A stretch of DNA of 61,222 bases from Chara braunii (lineage: Eukaryota > Streptophyta > Charophyceae > Charales > Characeae): the NCBI GenBank assembly GCA_003427395.1, contig BFEA01000225.1, positions 123,822 to 185,043 of the forward strand, written 5' to 3'. The position numbers and the translations under genes were made by a program. Under the pieces are notes generated by a model. That model made no database searches. It had not been told where the DNA came from and worked only from the letters and a program-made list of their open reading frames with translations. Of this stretch, positions 54,599 through 61,222 are shown one piece after another. Position 1 is the stretch's first letter, and each line of letters starts with the position of its first letter.

Positions 54599-56080
54599 TG
54601 TCGAGCGCATCGGTCCGGCACCGCACAAGGCGGCGCGGGACCCTCCCGGTCGCGTCACGCAGGAGTTGGTTTAGATCCTTCATCGCAAAATATACATGGA
54701 GCTTCCGCAAGCCGCTCCAGCCGAGTGCGCCAGCCATACCTCCCGCGAGCCCCTACGATAGGATAGGGCCTACGCGAGGCACGACCTGTCTCTTATACAC
54801 ATCCCCTACGATAGGATAGGGCCTACGCGAGGCACGACTTACCTCCACCTTACGGGAGTTGTCACCTCCCTTCAGTGGGCGTATCCCCGCCGAGCTACTA
54901 GTCCACAGTACGAAAGCTGATCAGTTGCAATCGCAGAGGTGGACCAGTTGATGGCGTTTCTCGTTCGCTGTAGCATAGGGGGTATGCGGGGTAATGCGCC
55001 TCTATCGGACCCGCACGCGAGCCGACATCTGGGGGGGCTGAAGTCCCAAGCGCGGCCCGTCGTCGGTCAACTAAGACGTATCCCACTCACCACGCATACT
55101 CCACCCCACAAACACAAAAGTAAAACGCGCACACACCCACATCGAACAACACGACAACACTCCTAGTCCCTTCTGTAACCATCCCATAACTTCCCCATGC
55201 GGAAATCGGGTAGGCGTCGCGCGCAAGACTTAATATAAAACCGCGCGGACGCAGGGCTAATTCATACTGATTCACAATGCAAATATATGCAAGCGGTTGC
55301 AATGGTGGCGTACTATGTAGTACCCATACTCACGCGGTCCTCGTTAAACCCGAGGGTCGCATTCGACACTCAAGTGTCGGCTGACACCCGCCTTGAGGGT
55401 TAATCTCTCGACGCTAGACAACCGCCATGCGCGGTTGGAGACCAACCACCCTCTTCTGCACCCTGTGCAGAGTGGGTGGTACACAGGTCCATACCTGTGG
55501 TGGCAGTTGTTTCTCGTTGCCTTGGAGATGAGCCCTACTCCAGGCCTGGACAGAAGTCAAGGGGTTTGACTTTAACGGCTGCCACGGACTATAACGTCCA
55601 ACCATGATAACTCTAAAAAGCAAAAACCGGCCAAAGGTCCCCCTATCAAAAAAAAATCATAACCTCGGGCACATTTTTCGGTTGGTACCAGCGGCCTATA
55701 ATAATCTCAAACATTCGTGCATACATGCGAGTCCCTCAGTCCCATAACTTTCAGACACTAGGACGGCGAAACGTCGCGCGCAGGAGTTTGATATAAAGCC
55801 GCGTGGCAGCAGGCCAGTCCTATACCAACCAACAATGCTAGTCATACGTAGTAATCGCGGCTTCGGCCTCGCGATATTGAATGGTTGAAGGAATATATCG
55901 TGAGGGGTTACCCCTCATGATATTGAACGGCTGAAGGACATGTCATTCAGCCCTCGCGACATTTCTGCCCTCGGGGTTGTGTGTCTCGACGGGCAGAGTA
56001 AATAGGCTCTGAGCGAGGGGAGATCCCTTCCCTGCAGAGTCTAGGCTTGGGGTGTCCTGGACAAGGACCTTGAATCCCGG
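54599..56080 (+). repeat. 5' GC-rich module of element copy 6, partly duplicated
   Basis: Hairpin I GGTCC/GGACC with a long CCGGCACCGCACAAGG interior, hairpin II CTCCCGCGAGCCCC/GGGCCTACGCGAGG, GACACTCAAGTGTC (about 55365), CAACCGC/GCGGTTG (about 55419-55437), ACCACCC/GGGTGGT enclosing CTGCAC-CCT-GTGCAG (about 55444-55480). The second half recurs from about 55720 and adds CCTCGCGATAT/ATATCGTGAGG (about 55866-55906). Confidence 0.75.
54786..54838 (+). other. Nextera/Tn5 mosaic-end adapter plus duplicated 35 bp: sequencing artefact
   Basis: 54786-54803 is CTGTCTCTTATACACATC, the Tn5/Nextera mosaic end used in library preparation. The 35 bp before it (54751-54785) is repeated exactly after it (54804-54838). 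Other copies of this module show one uninterrupted 35 bp segment. The 53 bp are therefore most likely an untrimmed adapter or mate-pair junction left in the assembly. Confidence 0.95.
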
Positions 56081-56910
56081 CCCAGGACCAACGTCCGACT
56101 ACGAAACCCCCAAGAAGCAAGCAAGTAAAAGGAGGGGTCTTTCTTGGGTTTCTCAATCCCAGCCCCTGAGTAAGCTTATAGTACGGGGTCCCTTTGGCCA
56201 CTCGAACACTCATCATAGGTGCACCCACGTATACATATATATGGGGGTAAGTATGTGACGATCACTTCTCACAATCCCAGTGGGGTTCTTCACAACCATA
56301 TGTATATATATGGGATCGCAAGCAATCAAAATCCAGAGTCTGGGCCACAGAACATACCTGCAATCACATCAAGGAATCGAACAACAGTCCATGCACTACG
56401 CGGAGTCAACCCCAACCATTCTCTGCACTCATACCCCTTGTTTTAGCCATGCAAGCCCCAACCTCCTGTCAAACCAACCATGATTAAATACTCGGTACCT
56501 TTGTTAAATGGCCATTCAATAAAAGTCTGGGTGAAACCTTAACAAAACAACAAAGATCACTAGGGCTGAAGCCTTTTAGGTTGAGTATGGGGAGTGAGTT
56601 GGAATTGAGTCGTAAACTGACAAATCGGCAACCGGCCTGTTATCAGTGAAAACAGAAGATGATCCTCATAGGATCGAGCTGAATCTAGTTCAAATCATGA
56701 ATCAACTGATCAAGAGGACCTGTAACACATGACAGGCCAATCCCCAAACTAAATTTATAAGTCATAGGAGGATAATTACGATCTCACTCCAAAATCTACC
56801 TAACTAGATAAGCTAAAATCTACGATTGAGCAGTGCCCAAAGCAAAGGTAGATCTTGGCAGAGTCTTCCCTATACAGGATGGATCGCCAAAATCGTCACC
56901 TGTCAAAATA
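56081..56910 (+). repeat. Middle module of element copy 6
   Basis: CCAACGTCCGACTACGAAACC, GGCCATTCAATAAAAGTC, GATCCT (56661-56666) with AGGATC (56670-56675), CCTGT (56719-56723) with ACAGG (56732-56736). Collinear with copies 1, 2, 3 and 5. Non-coding. Confidence 0.75.
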
Positions 56911-56919
56911 TAACCTAGC

Positions 56920-57300
56920 TCCTTTAAACTAAGAAAAATTTTGGCAGCGCTTCCCCTAGGAAAAGTGTATTTTCAGAATTTATATCAGCCCGAATATGAT
57001 ACCAAAGATAGTCTTTGACTTTCCAAAGTTCAATTTTTGTCTAACTCCCTGAATTAACAAAAATTTGGGCAGCACTCCCTTTAGAAAATGAGACTTTCAA
57101 ATGTTTACTAAGTCATATATGAACTTTAAACAAGTCGAACTTTGAAAAGTCAAAAGTTGACTAACTCCTTGGATTTGCAGAAATTTCGGTAGCGCTTCCC
57201 GTAGGGAAAGTAACTTACCAAAATTTATACAGAGCCAAGTATAACAAAAGATCCAAAAAAATGTGAGAATGGATCTAAGTAAAATAAACTTAGCCCAGAA
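56920..57300 (+). repeat. ~120 bp tandem units, copy 6
   Basis: Three units at about 56935, 57058 and 57180 (period 122-128 bp). The last folds TTCCC-gta-GGGAA where others have TTCTC-gta-GAGAA. Confidence 0.8.
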
Positions 57301-57499
57301 AATGCAGGAATTGAGACTAACTCATATCGCTCTAGCACGTGGCGAGTCTCTAAAGCAACTACCTGTCAAACTGAAACTCAGACGAAATAATAGCCTCACT
57401 CAGTCACACGCAGGCCAAACCACAAAGGTAAGTACTCTCGTCATCCCAAGGTCAATTTAACATACAATAGTTCATAGTCTTTCAATGACTTACCCCTTT

Positions 57500-58410
57500 A
57501 TACCCTGCTTACATAAGGCGTAAAGTTAGGTCATCCAATCTTATCGAACATGCCTGACTTGGCCATCAAGTATACACGAACAGGTTGCACAACTACTTTT
57601 CTCTTCCTTTGGGCACATGACTAAGCCATTCATCTTAGAAACAATGCCTAGTCACCCTGGACCGTTTAATATCCAAGTTATATATATCTCTCTGAACTTA
57701 ATGTTCAAAAACTTAGCATAGGACTGAGTCATTCATCTTAGAAACAAAGCTCGGCCTGCCCAAAGTTACCTTCAATTATATTCTTAGTTATACTCTCTTC
57801 AATTTTATAATAAGTTGTAGTCAGGTCATCCAATCTTATGGAACCCTTGCCTGACTAGTTTGTTCTTAAGTAAGATAGTAAGATAGTAATATATTCAAAT
57901 CATAACCTTTTGGTTTCCAGCATGTGCGAGGCATTGGGCTAGACCATTCAATCTCATGGAACATGTCTGGTCCTCTGCCAGATTCATTTCTCTCTTATCC
58001 ATCTGTGTGCGGCTTATGGAACATGCTTTGTCCTCAACAAGAATTACTCCCTCATAATAAAACAATAAAAGGGTTGAGCCATTCATCTTAGAAACAAAGC
58101 TCAACCTTTTTTTCTCAGAACAAAAAAGCAGAGCACTCTAAGTTAACCCCAGAGGCTGTTCAGAAACCACCCAGAAATAAACAGCGATCAGACCATTCAT
58201 CTTAGAAACAAAGTCTGGTCCTCAAATTTGCTCAGTCAAAACCCCACAAAATAAATAGCCAGGTCGTTCATCTTAGAAACAAAGTCTGCCGAAACTAAAT
58301 AAAGACAACGGCCAAGCCATTCATCTTAGAAACAAAGCTTGGCCTTTTAAAAAAACAGAATAAACACAGCGGTCAGGCCATCCAAACTTATGGAACCATG
58401 CCTGACCCTA
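57500..58410 (+). repeat. Hairpin array F (two loop types, best stems)
   Basis: Eleven or so units. Loop 1 is CATTCATCTTAGAAACAAA; loop 2 is like CATCCAATCTTATGGAACC. Stems are exact and different: TAGTCAGG/CCTGACTA (57818-57825, 57850-57857), GGTTGAGC/GCTCAACC (58072-58079, 58099-58106), GATCAGAC/GTCTGGTC (58186-58193, 58213-58220, one wobble), GGCCAAGC/GCTTGGCC (58310-58317, 58337-58344), GGTCAGGC/GCCTGACC (58371-58378, 58400-58407). One unit (58258) has a mismatched right arm. Confidence 0.9.
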
Positions 58411-59150
58411 TAAGACCCTTCCATTCTCAAGCAAAACTACCTTTCTCCCGCTCTTCCCCCAGATGCAACCCCTTTCCTTAGACAACTCTGCTTTCAGACA
58501 ATCAAAAGGAACTGAAACTGAGATTCCTCACACATTTCTTTACTTGCCAGCCAAACTAAAGTCAAAGTAGGGGCGCATACAGTACATCCAGCCAAACATT
58601 GAAAGATGTACGGATAGGGGTTATGCCATGGGCTTATAGAGGGGAAACCAAAGAGTACCTGTTTGTTCCCTGCTCCCAGAACTCCTCTTGAGTTCCGGCA
58701 GAGCTCTCGCAATCGGTGGGGCGAACCTCCCACAGAGGCCTTGGTGCGGATTACGGGTTGCAATCCCGCCTGCCGCCTTCCTCTCAGAACCAATGGACCA
58801 GACTTAGAGTAAGAAGGGCAGGAGTAGAAGCATTAAGTATCTCAAATGCAAGAGGGGTGCACTCAGACTCGCGTGAGAGGGCCTTCAACTCTTCAGCGCC
58901 TGAGGGCCCCGCAATGGTGGCCAAGTGTAACAGCTTGGTCAACTTGGAGTTGAACTACCGGATCCAACCCTCCTAACAACTCCCAGATCGCAGCGATAAC
59001 CCACTTTCCGCAAACCCGATTGCTCCTCTGAGTCCCAACTCCTCTCCTTAGCCCAATTATCCTGTTGTGCAACCTAGAAGGACTGAATTTTGAATAGGGC
59101 ACACCCCTCCTGCGCTCAACTCGAGTGTGAGCTCAGCAACCAAAAGCGGC
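58411..59150 (+). repeat. 3' module of element copy 6
   Basis: GAACTC (58679-58684) with GAGTTC (58690-58695), CCTCCCACAGAGG (about 58726-58738), GGATTACGGGTTGCAATCCC, CTCAGACTCGCGTGAGAGG (about 58862). Collinear with 28780-29200, 44240-45150 and 49640-50000. Confidence 0.75.
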
Positions 59151-60170
59151 TACAGCAGCGGAAAGTACAGCGGAGAGTATGATAGAAGGCACAACAGGTG
59201 GCAGAACACAGCAGTGTTGCTAACCAGCAGACAACGTAGCAACCAGCAACCGCTCTCCATATGTCGTAACAGCCCGCGATCTAAACTCAGCCGCAACCGC
59301 AGCCTCTAGTTTCTTAATAACAGCACTGGCCTTCACAGCAGTATCGGTCCAAAGGTGGGTGGCAACGCCTTATAAAGCAACTATCAGAACATGAACCGCT
59401 CCTGGAGCCATCGGTACAGCCTGTGGTGACACTCTACTCCTGCCGAAGGTAGATGGCAATTCGTACTGCACAACAGTGGAGACTCGGCTCAACAGCGAGT
59501 GGCAATCAGTGATTTGTGATCGTCGTCCAAGCTTTGACCACAGCAGCAGCCTTTCAACCCAGCGACCATTTACACCAACAAACGTTCCACCAACCGAGGC
59601 TCAGTTGTAAGTACACAGGTCGTGCCTCGGTACGGTAGTAACTGGCTGCACCAGCGGCACGGCAGTCCACCGGATGCCCACGGAAGGCACGGCGGCGGTG
59701 GGACAGCCCGACAACAAGCAGCAAGACGCACATTGGCACCAACAGATATGATCACACCGCACGGCGGACACACGAACCCATGAGGAAACACTTGCAAGGC
59801 ACGCAGGACATGTGCAGCACGCCCATATCAGAATGTCGGCGAGGACACCCACTCACCCAAACAGAGTCAGGTAGTACCCAGCCTACTCACAATACAATTG
59901 GACCATGCCGACTGTTGGCCCAAGACACAGTCCCCTCCCCTTCCATAGTGCAGCAACGTGGTTTAGCTGGTCACGCCGGTGCAGCATACCAGCCAACAGG
60001 TACGTCAGTCCTCGTGGGCGGCCTCCACAACTCCGGCAGATGGGGCCAGCGGCCCGTAGACTAGCAGGTGGAATATGTGGCTTCGCGGCCGGCTTACTCT
60101 GGTGGACACGGCATGATGGTCCAACCTCACTCTGCTTCGGTTAATGGACAGACAGTGTCCCAACCGACAG
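59151..60170. other. Tail of element 6, no gene seen
   Basis: CAGCA/CAACA-rich sequence about 1 kb long. Overlapping ORFs of under 100 aa on both strands, none supported. Confidence 0.4.
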
Positions 60171-60320
60171 GTAAGTCATGGTCACCCCTGCGGATGGACT
60201 CACGCTACTACATCAATAGGATGAGCGCAGTCGAACGTATCTTCCACAATGACGCAGATAGGTGCACTCTCACTGCAAAGCCCCCCCCCTCCTGCTACCC
60301 TCGTCAACTTCAACTAAAGT
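60171..60320 (+). other. Coding-like block shared with the tail of element 5
   Basis: CAGGTAAG at 60167-60174, then a frame reading YYINRMSAVERIFHNDADR. Matches 50252-50320 (see that entry). Possibly the relic of a spliced exon; unproven. Confidence 0.4.
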
Positions 60321-60546
60321 AAGCACTTTGCTTTTCCTTATCGCACGTAGCAGCCCCTAACACACGACAGCACCTGGCCGTCGGCTTGGCCAGATTCGCT
60401 CAAACTCCGGCAGGAAGCATCTCGCAACTCGAGGCGAACTGACGAACGGGAGGGAGGGCGCATTCGGGATGGGAATCACAATCGAGCGAGGGCATGAACC
60501 CCACGATCTCGACAAACAACAGCCTCCACCCTTCATAAGGTAAGTA

Positions 60547-60595
60547 GGAATTTGAGTAAATCTTCCGCTAAGACGCAGAAGTATACATTGCTCTC
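60547..60595 (-). repeat. ~55 bp dispersed motif copy
   Basis: AGGAATTTGAGTAAATCTTCC then GCTAAGACGCAGAAGTATACATTG; reverse orientation, directly before a pyrimidine-rich array as after element 5. Confidence 0.75.
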
Positions 60596-60599
60596 CCAG

Positions 60600-61222
60600 T
60601 CGTTCCCTCCAGCACACTATTTCTCACTGACTCTAAACCTACTAATTTATTGCTAGATCCGACTACACATCCGAGTTCGCCATCCCTGAAAACCCCCACT
60701 TCGACTCCTCCCGTACTCGTTTCTGTGGAGAATCGAGTGAGTACCTCCCTTTGTTCTTCTCCTCTATCCATTGCCCGCTATAGCTTCACGCAGCTCTCCT
60801 CCTCACTACCTCTCTTTCTACTAACTGACCTCAAAATCTCATTTCACGGTTGAACTCGCCCTCCTTTAAAAGTCCCAAAACGCCTCCTCCCTCGCCTGTT
60901 TCCGCTAAGGATCGGGCGAGTTAGCTCTTTCTGACTACGCCGAACTCATTACTCGTCATCTCCCCCGCACCTTGGCGTGCCACCCGTCCGGGTCAGTCAC
61001 CCTCTTCGCTCCTCCACCTCAACCCCCGTCGCCCGTCGCCTGTCCCTCACATGCACCCGGCTCTGCTTCACTCCCGGGTTCGCCCTCTTCGTTTTGCCTG
61101 TTGCCCCCTACCGCCCTTCACTCCGCTCTGTTCTCCTTCTCTTCCACAGTCGCCTTGTCATCAGCGCTTCGACCATCTTAAGGGAGACCTCGGAGGAGAA
61201 CAGCTACTGACCGGCTCAGGCA
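60600..61222 (+). repeat. Pyrimidine-rich hairpin array (family H), copy 4 (runs off the window)
   Basis: Hairpins ACTCG (60715-60719), loop TTTCTGTGGAGAAT, CGAGT (60734-60738); and CTCGCC (60891-60896), loop with TTTCCGCTAAGGATC, GGCGAG (60915-60920). Unit words CACGCAGCTCTCCTCC and CTTTCTACTAACTGACC. Truncated by the window end. Confidence 0.7.

Larger units (their letters stand above)
54599..59150 (+). repeat. Hairpin-array element, copy 6 (longest, full order)
   Basis: Best-preserved copy. Same TGTCGAGCGCATC boundary as copies at 46133 and 19323. The 5' module is longer because its distal half is repeated (55150-55350 resembles 55730-55860). Its hairpin array F has the most perfect 8 bp stems of the window. 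No ORF of note. The 5' module contains a library adapter artefact (54786-54838). Confidence 0.8.

Noticed and set aside
54599-55350. rRNA or 5S-like gene in the GC-rich module
   Set aside because: No recognisable rRNA core motifs; the covarying hairpins do not match the 5S or large/small subunit patterns I know.
57500-58410. Integron-type attC cassette array
   Set aside because: Folded sites with variable stems are a superficial parallel, but the conserved GTT/AAC core sites, cassette ORFs and an integrase are absent.

Overview
This is repeat-dominated nuclear DNA from a eukaryote. The evidence is a U6 snRNA-derived fragment, tRNA-like SINE heads, long (CT)n, (AC)n, (TA)n, (ATT)n and poly(A) tracts, two N gaps set inside microsatellites, and no long open reading frame. 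Lineage cannot be fixed from the window; a large, repeat-rich genome (a streptophyte alga or plant is one possibility) is a guess. I find no protein-coding gene I would defend: the longest ORFs are low-complexity translations of microsatellites. No reverse transcriptase, transposase, integrase, rRNA or intact tRNA is recognisable.

The window is organised by a previously unfamiliar family of long, apparently non-coding dispersed elements. Six copies are clear (4905-8880 +; 13690-17524 -; 26527-29220 + truncated; 42700-45200 + truncated; 46133-50000 +; 54599-59150 +) and a divergent seventh is likely at 34453-36790 (+). Solo or duplicated copies of the 5' module lie at 19323-20250, 20457-21101 and 21102-21628. 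Full copies have a fixed order: GC-rich 5' module; AT-rich middle module; a tandem array of ~120-125 bp units; an array of about 8-15 hairpins; a 3' module.

The striking property is structural. Corresponding places in different copies form hairpins whose two arms have changed together. In the hairpin arrays every unit has its own 5-8 bp stem (for example GGCCAAGC/GCTTGGCC, GGTTGAGC/GCTCAACC, TAGTCAGG/CCTGACTA, ACTAGGC/GCCTAGT). The loop of about 16-24 nt is nearly the same in all units of one array but different in the next array. Spacers between hairpins remain alignable between copies, so loops appear to have been replaced or homogenised array by array. Paired substitution also occurs at single-copy hairpins of the 5', middle and 3' modules. 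This could reflect RNA structure, single-stranded DNA structure, or a mutational process that perfects inverted repeats.

Other families recur around the elements: a ~55 bp motif (about 19 copies), a short palindrome followed by CCGACAAC (7 copies), a pyrimidine-rich array that itself contains hairpins with changing stems, a ~250 bp family called R here, and a block called B. R, B and the palindrome recur in the same order at 4430-3452 (reverse) and 51690-52757 (forward), so a larger composite unit may exist.

Layout: 1-4900 AT-rich DNA plus one R-B-palindrome set; 4905-8880 element 1; 8900-11400 R copies and tRNA-like SINEs; 11400-13690 poor-quality and unassigned DNA; 13690-17524 element 2 (reverse); 17525-26500 unassigned DNA, duplicated 5' modules and microsatellites; 26527-32900 element 3, 302 bp duplication, pyrimidine array, R, U6 chimera; 33600-36800 divergent element 7; 37100-42200 microsatellites and 55 bp motifs; 42700-45200 element 4 with a 472 bp insertion; 46133-52800 element 5 and its tail; 53100-61222 motifs, pyrimidine array, R, element 6 and its tail. 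An 18-base match to the Nextera/Tn5 mosaic end at 54786-54803, flanked by a 35 bp duplication, is almost certainly a library artefact.
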